Source: a bacterium (GTDB lineage: Bacteria > Thermosulfidibacterota > Thermosulfidibacteria > Thermosulfidibacterales > Thermosulfidibacteraceae). Taken from it: a stretch of 5,405 nt of DNA. Positions within the stretch are counted from its first letter, which is position 1, and the number at the start of each line of letters is the position of its first letter. The notes below the pieces were generated by a model, which saw nothing but the letters and a program-made list of their open reading frames with translations, did no database searches and was not told where the DNA came from. The position numbers and the translations under genes are program-made. The DNA lies in the NCBI GenBank assembly GCA_027022065.1, contig JALVZS010000002.1, forward strand, positions 1 to 5,405, written 5' to 3'. This document shows, piece by piece, positions 1-5,405 of the stretch.

Positions 1-1718
1 GATTCATAGGATTCCACCTCTTCTCCCTTTGAAAGGAAGAAGTCCAGAATCAGCATGAAGTTAAGAAGCAGCATGATAACAACCATTATGGCTATGGCAT
101 AACCCTGCACAGGATTTTTGTGGATGTAAACAGGAACGGGCTTAACGAGATACCAAATCAGTGCAGCAGTAACTGTAACCCAGAGGAAAAGGGCAGGAAG
201 CATAACCATAAAGCCGGGCTTCTTCTGCACCCTGATAACCCAAGCTGCAACTGTAAGCAGAGCAATGGAAGCCAGCATCTGATTAGCCCCGCTAAAGGCA
301 GGCCATACCACATGCCAGGCACCGGTCCAGGCTAGGAAGATTCCTATGGCAGCAGGAATAATGGACGCCACCCACCTGTTGGTGAAGAAGCTATAAACAG
401 CAGGAGCAGCCTCCTCAAAGGGTTCAAGCAGCTCGGCAAAGGTATACCTTGCAAGCCTGTTTGTGGTATCAAGGGTGGTCATGGCAAAGGAAGCCACCCA
501 CATGGAAGCAAGTATCACCATAAACTGTTTTGGTAGCCCCAGAACATTATGCACGGTAACTCCGTATGACTTGGCAAAGAAACCCGCAGGACCACCCGCA
601 CTCTTTTCAGCGGCAAGTATGTGAGCGGCAAAGCCCGAGGCGGTCTTCATCTGATCCGCAAGAAGCTTAGGAACAATGCTCATACCAAAGGCACCTATAC
701 AGGCCACAACTATGGTTGAAAGAAATCCCTCTGCCAGCATGGAACCGTAGCCCACAAAGAGTCCTTCCTCTTCCTTAGACAGCTGCTTTGAGGAGGTTCC
801 AGAAGCTACCAGGGAGTGGAAGCCCGAAAGGGAACCACAGGCTATTATAAGCACAATAGCAGGCCAGAAGGGCGTGGGCTGACCAGCTATAACCTTAGGA
901 GTGAAAGAGGTGAAGGCGGGAATGGAAACGCTCTTAAAGGAAAGTATAGCAGCAAGACCGCCCAGTATAAGGCCGCCTACAAGAAGTAGGGAGTTCATAA
1001 AGTCCCTGGGCTGAAGGAGCACATGCACAGGAATGGATGCAGCAATAACGATGTAGAAGAAGAACACAATCATCCATATGTGATACTTTGCGGGAATGGG
1101 AAACGCCTTGCCCAGCCAAATAGAAAGGGCTATCCACAAAGCGGCAAACAAGGTACCGATGCCAAGGCCCACATTCATCCTGTAGAGCATGGCTCCCAAA
1201 ATAAGGGCACCTGCTATCTTGATGAGATAAGCGGTGGGAACGGCAGGTATCTTCACAAAGAGCTTGCCCAATACTGCACCAAAGGCAGCCACCACCAGTA
1301 CCAGCACGAAGAAGATGAAGATGGCAAAGATGTAGCCCGTTCTCTTCTTTATCACCCTTCCCGCTATCCACTGGATGGAATGGCCGTCGTAGCGCACAGA
1401 GCTCATAAGAGAGAGATAATCATGAACCGCACCGATGAACACATTGCCCAACCACACCCAGGCAAGGGCAGGCACCCATCCCCAGGCTATGCCTATGGCA
1501 GGACCCACTATGGGACCCGCTCCAGCAATGGAGGCAAAGTGGTGGCCGAAGAGCACATACTTGTTGGCAGGAACATAATCCACGCCATCGTAGAGCCTCA
1601 CAGCAGGAGTGGGCTCATCCCTCACCTCAACTACCTTGTGCTCAAGAAACTTCCCGTAAATGTAGTAGAGCAAAAAGTAAAGCACCAAACCAATGATAAC
1701 CAGAATACTTACACTCAT
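1..1718 (-). CDS. cstA: CstA-family carbon starvation protein / transporter (C-terminus cut by window edge)
   Basis: Reading back from the ATG at 1716-1718 gives 572 uninterrupted codons to the window edge; the stop lies outside, so the C-terminus is incomplete. The protein is a very hydrophobic multi-pass inner-membrane protein. Clear hydrophobic segments include residues about 4-21 and 128-150. Family hallmarks visible are GHHFASIAGAGPIVGP (58-73), LQPRDF (235-240), GFHSLVASGTSSK (299-311) and TTLDTTNR (414-421), which match the conserved CstA blocks as I remember them from E. coli CstA (FHALISSGTTPK and LQPRDYL regions). The last visible residues (FFLSKGEEVESYE) leave the final membrane helix and look like a cytoplasmic tail, so the true end is probably near; E. 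coli CstA is longer (about 700 residues), but shorter members are common. Characterised relatives import peptides or pyruvate, usually induced on carbon limitation; the substrate here is not determinable from sequence. It follows the aminotransferase gene after 52 bp. Family assignment is very secure. Confidence 0.96.
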   Translation of the reverse strand, partial: MSVSILVIIGLVLYFLLYYIYGKFLEHKVVEVRDEPTPAVRLYDGVDYVPANKYVLFGHHFASIAGAGPIVGPAIGIAWGWVPALAWVWLGNVFIGAVHDYLSLMSSVRYDGHSIQWIAGRVIKKRTGYIFAIFIFFVLVLVVAAFGAVLGKLFVKIPAVPTAYLIKIAGALILGAMLYRMNVGLGIGTLFAALWIALSIWLGKAFPIPAKYHIWMIVFFFYIVIAASIPVHVLLQPRDFMNSLLLVGGLILGGLAAILSFKSVSIPAFTSFTPKVIAGQPTPFWPAIVLIIACGSLSGFHSLVASGTSSKQLSKEEEGLFVGYGSMLAEGFLSTIVVACIGAFGMSIVPKLLADQMKTASGFAAHILAAEKSAGGPAGFFAKSYGVTVHNVLGLPKQFMVILASMWVASFAMTTLDTTNRLARYTFAELLEPFEEAAPAVYSFFTNRWVASIIPAAIGIFLAWTGAWHVVWPAFSGANQMLASIALLTVAAWVIRVQKKPGFMVMLPALFLWVTVTAALIWYLVKPVPVYIHKNPVQGYAIAIMVVIMLLLNFMLILDFFLSKGEEVESYE

Positions 1719-1770
1719 CCTGCCACCTCCTAGAAGAGATGAGAACAAGAAAACCTATTCTAGATTAGGC
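1719..1770 (-). other. Intergenic gap between aminotransferase gene and cstA
   Basis: This is the only non-coding gap of any length in the window (52 bp). Besides the cstA ribosome binding site it holds TAGAAT on the minus strand (1757-1762), five of six matches to a sigma-70 -10 box, but there is no convincing -35 hexamer at 16-18 bp spacing. The same stretch has an imperfect CCTA/TAGG inverted repeat followed by TTTTCTTG, too weak to call an intrinsic terminator. Either a weak cstA promoter or simple read-through from the upstream genes is possible. Confidence 0.35.
1725..1731 (-). promoter_or_regulatory. Strong Shine-Dalgarno for cstA
   Basis: On the minus strand AGGAGGT lies 6 nt upstream of the ATG at 1716-1718. 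It is a near-perfect anti-16S match and fixes the cstA start. It suggests efficient independent translation initiation rather than coupling to the upstream gene. Confidence 0.9.
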
Positions 1771-2877
1771 CTATTTCTCAGAAAAAGCAATAGCTTCGCT
1801 CAAAGCCTCAACTACCCTGATCTGTTCTTCAATGTTTATGTAGGGATGGAAGGGAATACTCAAAACCTGTTTTGAAGCTTCCTCGGCAACGGGAAAATCC
1901 CCATCTTTATGACCCAGGTATGAGAAGGCCTCCTGGTAGGGCAAGGGGATAGGATAGTGAATAGCTACTGGTATGCCGCTTTCTGTTAGGTACCGAGCCA
2001 CCCAGTCTCTATTCGGAACCCTAACTGTATACTGAGCGTAAACAGATGTGTTGTAATCCTTAACCACAGGAGGATCTATGCCCTTTTCCCTCAAAAGGGC
2101 ATCATATCTTCCCGCAGCAATCTCCCTTAACTCCAGCTCCTCTGGAAATATCTTTAGCTTCACCCTCAAAATGGCAGCCTGTATGGCATCAAGCCTTCCG
2201 TTTATACCTATGTACCTGTGCTTATAGCGGGCGGTCTGTCCGTGGTTTCTCAAGGCCCTGAGCCTCTCCGCCATCTCGTCGTCATCAGTAAACACACAAC
2301 CACCATCCCCATAACATCCCAAGGGCTTTGCAGGAAAAAAGCTTGTGGCGGATATGTGGGCTATGCTACAGGATCTCTTCCCCCTGTGGGTGGCTCCAAA
2401 GGACTGAGCCGCATCCTCTATGAGGTAAACCCCGGCATCATTGGCTACTCTCATAAGTTCCTCAAGTTCCGCACACTGACCGAATAGACTCACAGCTATG
2501 ATGGCCTTTGTTCTCTCCGTTATGGCCCTTTTTACAGCCTCAGGGTCTATGTTGTAGGTGTCAGGCAAAATATCTACAAAAACGGGCTTTGCTCCTAAAA
2601 GGGCAACCACCTCTGCCGTGGCAAAAAAGGAAAAGGCGGGAACAATCACCTCGTCTCCTGAACCCACCCCTATGGCCATAAGAGAAAGAAGAAGGGCATC
2701 CGTTCCAGAGGAGCAGGATACGGCATGGGAAACTCCAACAAAGGCCGCAATTTCCTCCTCAAAGGCCTCCACCTCCGGTCCAAGGATGAAACGGCAGGAA
2801 CTCAGAACCCTATCTATAGCTTCTTTAACCTCGCTCTCTATGCGCCTGTACTGCCTCTTTAGATCTATAAACTCCAC
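1771..2877 (-). CDS. WbpE-like DegT/DnrJ/EryC1/StrS PLP-dependent sugar aminotransferase
   Basis: A complete 368-residue protein, normal length for the family, with a fold-type I PLP aminotransferase layout. Visible motifs are SSGTDA (56-61, PLP phosphate loop), IEDAAQSFGA (153-162, with Asp155 expected to pair with the pyridine nitrogen), TSFFPAKPLGCYGDGG (178-193, with Lys184 as the expected Schiff-base lysine), GINGRLDAIQAAIL (224-237), YAQYTVR (280-286) and IHYPIPL (306-312). Across its length it closely follows Pseudomonas aeruginosa WbpE as I recall it (for example GKRSC, TSFFP-KPLGCYGDGG, SVYAQYTVR, HYPIPL), which aminates C3 of UDP-2-acetamido-3-keto-glucuronic acid using glutamate. 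The start is GTG at 2875-2877, chosen because GGAGGG sits 5 nt upstream and MEFIDLKRQY matches the usual family N-terminus. It overlaps the upstream glycosyltransferase gene by 53 bp in another frame, suggesting coupled translation. The exact nucleotide-sugar substrate is inference: WbpE-type (uronic acid) or GnaB-type (UDP-3-keto-GlcNAc for lipid A) are both plausible. No symbol is given for that reason. Confidence 0.93.
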   Translation of the reverse strand: MEFIDLKRQYRRIESEVKEAIDRVLSSCRFILGPEVEAFEEEIAAFVGVSHAVSCSSGTDALLLSLMAIGVGSGDEVIVPAFSFFATAEVVALLGAKPVFVDILPDTYNIDPEAVKRAITERTKAIIAVSLFGQCAELEELMRVANDAGVYLIEDAAQSFGATHRGKRSCSIAHISATSFFPAKPLGCYGDGGCVFTDDDEMAERLRALRNHGQTARYKHRYIGINGRLDAIQAAILRVKLKIFPEELELREIAAGRYDALLREKGIDPPVVKDYNTSVYAQYTVRVPNRDWVARYLTESGIPVAIHYPIPLPYQEAFSYLGHKDGDFPVAEEASKQVLSIPFHPYINIEEQIRVVEALSEAIAFSEK

Positions 2878-3838
2878 TGCTTCCCTCCAAAAGCCCTAAG
2901 AGGAAGTTTACCACCTCTTCCACTGGTATGGAAGAGGTGCAAAGCGAAGGACACTTCTTCCTCCAGCAGCCGTAAGAGGGGCAGTTGCAGGTAACAAAGC
3001 TCTTTGACAGAAATGGGCCGTTTCTTTCTCCTAACGAGGCACAGTAAAGGCCTAAACACGGAACCCCTAAAGCATCCGCAATGTGCAAAAAGCCCGTATC
3101 AGGTGCCACCACAGCCCTACTTAAAGAGATCACAGCCATGGCATCTCTTAGAGAAAGCTCCGGAAGAAGCCACTCACCAAGACAGAAGAGCCTCCTTTTA
3201 TCCCCCATCCCTGGCATAAAAAGCACAGGCACATCTGTTATCCTCAACCACTGACCTAAAAAGTCTAAACACCACTCAACGGAAAGCTCTTTCGTCCTCC
3301 AGCCTGCAGAGGGAACCACAAGCACAAACTCCTCTGGCAGAAACCTTTTCACCTTCTCCCTTTCATGCTCAAAAACCCTTATGCCAAAGTCATATATTCC
3401 GTCGTCCTCAATACCCAAGCAGGCACAGATAAGCTCCCTCTGCATCTCTACCACATGGGCTTTTATAGGGCTAAACCTCTCCGTGTAAAGCAGCCCTGCC
3501 AAAGGCTCCCTCAAAGCACTTAAAGAAAAGCCCCACCTGTGTTTGGCAAGAAAGAACGACCAAAGAGCGGACCTAACAAGCCCCTGAAGGTCAATTGCCA
3601 GTTCAAAGCGTCTAAAAAGCCTTCTGGCATCTCTGGGAGTTACAAGCTCATCCACAAAAGAAACGCCCTCAAAAAGAGGCAGATAGGCCTCGTTCACAAG
3701 CCATGCCACTTTGACATCCAGCTTTCTTTTCACAATGGAAACTGCCCCTAGGGCGTGAACCACATCGCCAAGGGAGGAGAGCTTTACTATTAGCAGATCA
3801 TAGCAGGGACTCAAGCCACTTGACTGAAATATTGGCAT
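2825..3838 (-). CDS. waaC: GT9-family glycosyltransferase, WaaC-like LPS heptosyltransferase I
   Basis: From the ATG at 3836-3838 this encodes 337 residues, close to the roughly 320-350 usual for ADP-heptose transferases. It has the GT-B layout: LLIVKLSSLGDVVHAL (15-30, with Asp25 aligning with the conserved catalytic Asp of WaaC), DLQGLVRSA (83-91), REPLAGLLY (110-118, a block I recall from WaaC as REPLASLFY), the interdomain region near PSAGWRTKE (176-184), and PDTGFLHIADALGVP (246-260, the nucleotide-sugar binding block with Asp247). WaaC adds the first L-glycero-D-manno-heptose to Kdo of lipid A-Kdo2 at the cytoplasmic face of the inner membrane. A cysteine cluster follows (Cys284, 286, 291, 296, 300). 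The start is uncertain: ATG 3838 has GAGG 9 nt upstream, but gives about 14 residues ahead of the usual M-x-ILIVK start; an upstream TTG (3844) and a TTG at 3812-3814 are in frame. The gene overlaps accC by about 41 bp and the aminotransferase by 53 bp. GT9 membership is secure; heptosyltransferase I rather than another GT9 acceptor specificity is likely. Confidence 0.88.
   Translation of the reverse strand: MPIFQSSGLSPCYDLLIVKLSSLGDVVHALGAVSIVKRKLDVKVAWLVNEAYLPLFEGVSFVDELVTPRDARRLFRRFELAIDLQGLVRSALWSFFLAKHRWGFSLSALREPLAGLLYTERFSPIKAHVVEMQRELICACLGIEDDGIYDFGIRVFEHEREKVKRFLPEEFVLVVPSAGWRTKELSVEWCLDFLGQWLRITDVPVLFMPGMGDKRRLFCLGEWLLPELSLRDAMAVISLSRAVVAPDTGFLHIADALGVPCLGLYCASLGERNGPFLSKSFVTCNCPSYGCWRKKCPSLCTSSIPVEEVVNFLLGLLEGSSGVYRSKEAVQAHRERG
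2883..2888 (-). promoter_or_regulatory. Shine-Dalgarno deciding the GTG start of the aminotransferase
   Basis: GGAGGG on the minus strand, 5 nt before GTG at 2875-2877, lies inside the 3' coding end of the glycosyltransferase gene. It supports the GTG start and means the ribosome site is embedded in the upstream ORF. Confidence 0.85.
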
Positions 3839-5129
3839 TGACAAAGTCCTCGTGGGAGAGGATCATCCTGTGAAGAGGGATTGTAGTCTTCACCCCCTCA
3901 ATCACAAGCTCATCCAAAGCCCTCAACGCCCTCCTTATGGCGTGAAATCTGTTGTCGCCGTGCACGATCAGCTTTGCTATCATGGAATCGTAGTAGGGCG
4001 GGATAGTGTAGCCCTGATAAACCGCCGTATCAATCCTGACGCCAGGGCCACCGGGAAAGACCAACTTTTTTATCTTTCCAGGTGATGGGGCAAAGGTCTC
4101 AGGATCCTCGGCGTTTATCCTCATCTCAATGGCCCATCCCCTAAAGGAAACATCCCTCTGCGCTAGAGGAAGCTTCTGGCCATCTGCAACCAAAACCTGA
4201 AGCCTCACAATATCAAGCCCCGTGATCATCTCAGTTACAGGATGCTCCACCTGTATGCGGGTATTCATCTCAATAAAGTAGTGGTTTCCCTCCGCATCCA
4301 CGAGAAACTCCACCGTGCCTGCTCCGGTGTAGCCCACATAACGGGCAAGCTTTACAGCATCCCTCCAGAGAGACTCCCTCAGCTTCTGATCAATAACCGC
4401 CGGAGCCTCCTCCAATAGCTTTTGGTGCCTTCTCTGAACCGAACACTCCCTCTCGCCGAGGTGTAGCACATTCCCGTGCTCATCAGTCATTATTTGAACC
4501 TCTATGTGTCTTGCCCCCACTATGCACTTCTCAAGATAAAGCGTAGAATCTCCAAAGCCTGCCTCTGCCTCGCTTTTTGCAGCATCATAGGCCTTCTCCA
4601 GCTGTACCTCGTTCAAAACTAGTCTCATCCCCCTTCCGCCGCCACCTGCGGCAGCCTTCAAGAGCACAGGATAACCTATTTCAGACGCCACAGCCTTTGC
4701 CTCATCAATGGAAGAGACAGGACCATCGCTTCCAGGAACAGTGGGAACGCCTGCCCTTTTGGCAGCGGCAATGGCCTCCGTTTTGTTCCCCATAAGCCTT
4801 ATCACCTCAGGAGAGGGACCTATGAACTTCAACCCCATCTCAAGACAGAGCTCAGCAAAGTTGGCGTTCTCAGCCAAAAATCCATACCCAGGGTGCACCG
4901 CCTCGCATCCCGTTATCTCAGCAGCAGTCAGGATGTTGTGGATGTTAAGGTAACTTCGAGCAGGCTCCGGAGGACCAACGCACACGGACCTATCCGCAAG
5001 CTTAACGGGAAGCGTATCCGCATCCGCCTCAGAGTAGACCATCACAGACTCTATCCCCATCTCCTTAAGGGTGCGTATCACACGAAGGGCGATCTCACCA
5101 CGGTTGGCCACAAGGACCCTTTTGAACAT
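3798..5129 (-). CDS. accC: Biotin carboxylase, acetyl-CoA carboxylase subunit
   Basis: A complete 443-residue protein, against about 449 in E. coli AccC, co-linear with it almost throughout. It carries out ATP- and bicarbonate-dependent carboxylation of the biotin on AccB, the first half of malonyl-CoA synthesis, in the cytosol. Domains in order: N-terminal biotin-carboxylase domain (about 1-115, ANRGEIALR and HPGYGFLAENANFAE), ATP-grasp domain (about 115-325) and C-terminal domain (about 330-440). Expected active-site residues are all present: Lys116, Lys158, the glycine loop GGGGRGM (162-168), His208, Glu274, Glu287, Asn289, catalytic Arg291, Q-V-E at 293-295, and Arg337. The block EMNTRIQVEHPVTEMITG (287-304) is diagnostic. 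The start ATG at 5127-5129 lies 3 nt after the accB stop, with GGAG 6 nt upstream inside the accB end. Ends at 443 without an attached carrier or carboxyltransferase domain, so it is the stand-alone AccC rather than a pyruvate or propionyl-CoA carboxylase fusion; the adjoining short AccB supports acetyl-CoA carboxylase. A stand-alone pyruvate carboxylase subunit A is the only real alternative, and the AccB partner argues against it. Confidence 0.97.
   Translation of the reverse strand: MFKRVLVANRGEIALRVIRTLKEMGIESVMVYSEADADTLPVKLADRSVCVGPPEPARSYLNIHNILTAAEITGCEAVHPGYGFLAENANFAELCLEMGLKFIGPSPEVIRLMGNKTEAIAAAKRAGVPTVPGSDGPVSSIDEAKAVASEIGYPVLLKAAAGGGGRGMRLVLNEVQLEKAYDAAKSEAEAGFGDSTLYLEKCIVGARHIEVQIMTDEHGNVLHLGERECSVQRRHQKLLEEAPAVIDQKLRESLWRDAVKLARYVGYTGAGTVEFLVDAEGNHYFIEMNTRIQVEHPVTEMITGLDIVRLQVLVADGQKLPLAQRDVSFRGWAIEMRINAEDPETFAPSPGKIKKLVFPGGPGVRIDTAVYQGYTIPPYYDSMIAKLIVHGDNRFHAIRRALRALDELVIEGVKTTIPLHRMILSHEDFVNANISVKWLESLL
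3848..3851 (-). promoter_or_regulatory. Possible Shine-Dalgarno for the waaC ATG at 3838
   Basis: GAGG on the minus strand lies 9 nt upstream of the ATG at 3836-3838 and only 3 nt upstream of the TTG at 3842-3844, so it favours the ATG. It is inside the accC coding region. It is a moderate match, so the start remains open. Confidence 0.45.
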
Positions 5130-5132
5130 ACG

Positions 5133-5405
5133 CTACTCCAGAGGCTCTATGAGGAAAAGGGGCTGACCGTACTCCACAGGTTGGGCGTTTTCCACGAGTA
5201 TCTTAACTATCCTGCCTCTAACATCACTTTCTATCTCATTCATAATCTTCATGGCCTCAACGATACAGAGCACCTGCCCCTTCTCCACAATGTCCCCCAC
5301 CTCCACATAGGGAGGTGCATCAGGAGAAGGCGCCCTGTAGAAAGTGCCAACGATAGGAGAGCGTATAACCGCATAATTACCAAAATCCTCCTGCCCCTTT
5401 GCAGC
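5133..5405 (-). CDS. accB: Biotin carboxyl carrier protein of acetyl-CoA carboxylase (N-terminus outside window)
   Basis: The visible part is the last 90 codons, ending in TAG at 5133-5135; the start lies beyond the window, and full AccB proteins are about 150-160 residues. This is the complete biotinyl (lipoyl-like) domain. [19 protein letters not shown] (20-38 of the visible part) contains the protruding 'thumb' loop typical of bacterial AccB, absent from most other biotinyl domains. [10 protein letters not shown] follows, with the biotinylated lysine at visible residue 53 (codon 5247-5249). The protein carries the carboxyl group from AccC to the AccA/AccD carboxyltransferase and is biotinylated by BirA. 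The charged, A/K/Q-rich first residues (AAKGQEDFG) look like the end of the flexible linker to the N-terminal domain. Three bases separate its stop from accC, the usual accBC operon. Confidence 0.96.
   Translation of the reverse strand, partial: AAKGQEDFGNYAVIRSPIVGTFYRAPSPDAPPYVEVGDIVEKGQVLCIVEAMKIMNEIESDVRGRIVKILVENAQPVEYGQPLFLIEPLE
5136..5139 (-). promoter_or_regulatory. Shine-Dalgarno for accC inside the end of accB
   Basis: GGAG lies 6 nt before the accC ATG and is part of the last codons of accB (CTG GAG TAG). This arrangement points to translational coupling of accB and accC. Confidence 0.75.

Noticed and set aside
934-1371. 145-codon minus-strand frame inside cstA
   Set aside because: It is in another frame of the same strand within the clearly coding CstA region, is rich in Cys and His, and lacks any family signature.
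1023-1733. 236-codon open frame on the plus strand opposite cstA
   Set aside because: Its translation has no recognisable motifs and low-complexity, charge-scattered composition, while the minus strand encodes an uninterrupted CstA with all family motifs. It is an antisense shadow.
1748-1765. Imperfect inverted repeat CCTA...TAGG followed by TTTTCTTG on the minus strand, as a terminator
   Set aside because: The stem is only four A/T-containing pairs with an internal mismatch and the T-run is short and broken; too weak to call.
1766-1773. TAGGCCTA palindrome at the end of the aminotransferase gene
   Set aside because: An 8-base palindrome is expected by chance, it is unique as far as I can see, and half of it is constrained by coding sequence.
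2558-2899. 113-codon plus-strand frame opposite the aminotransferase
   Set aside because: It is the reverse complement of the conserved aminotransferase N-terminal coding region, and its Ser/Thr/Arg-rich product resembles nothing I know.
3791-3803. ATG overlapping the accC TGA (ATGA) as the waaC start
   Set aside because: That frame reads ATG ATC TGC TAA and stops at once; it is not the glycosyltransferase frame in the sequence as given.

Overview
This window looks like ordinary chromosomal DNA of a Gram-negative (LPS-bearing) bacterium. All five genes lie on the minus strand, tightly packed. Reading in the direction of transcription (high to low coordinates) they are: the 3' end of accB (biotin carboxyl carrier protein), a complete accC (biotin carboxylase), a WaaC-like GT9 heptosyltransferase, a WbpE-like DegT/DnrJ/EryC1/StrS sugar aminotransferase, and a cstA-family carbon-starvation/pyruvate-type transporter that runs off the low-coordinate edge. 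LPS genes imply an outer membrane. Frequent AGG/AGA and ATA codons and compact overlapping genes are compatible with a thermophile-type lineage (Aquificota, Thermodesulfobacteriota or similar), but that placement is a guess from codon style only.

Layout: 5133-5405 is the C-terminal 90 residues of AccB with the [10 protein letters not shown] biotinylation site. 3798-5129 is AccC, starting 3 nt after the accB stop. 2825-3838 is the GT9 protein, whose start overlaps the accC 3' end by about 41 bp. 1771-2877 is the aminotransferase, which starts at a GTG with a strong Shine-Dalgarno inside the GT9 gene (53 bp overlap). A 52-bp gap follows, holding the strong Shine-Dalgarno for cstA. 1-1718 is cstA, 572 codons visible, with its stop codon outside the window.

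How the genes fit together: AccB and AccC are two parts of acetyl-CoA carboxylase, which makes malonyl-CoA for fatty acids. The GT9 and WbpE-like proteins build the LPS core or supply an amino sugar for lipid A or O-antigen. The overlaps suggest one translationally coupled transcript linking fatty-acid precursor supply to outer-membrane glycolipid assembly. CstA imports a carbon source (pyruvate or peptides in characterised relatives) and may be read through from the same transcript or have its own promoter.

I found no RNA genes, CRISPR arrays, mobile elements or large repeats, and no clearly novel system. The points most worth a second look are the substrate of the WbpE-like enzyme away from any visible wbp cluster, the two gene overlaps, and the uncertain N-terminus of the GT9 protein.
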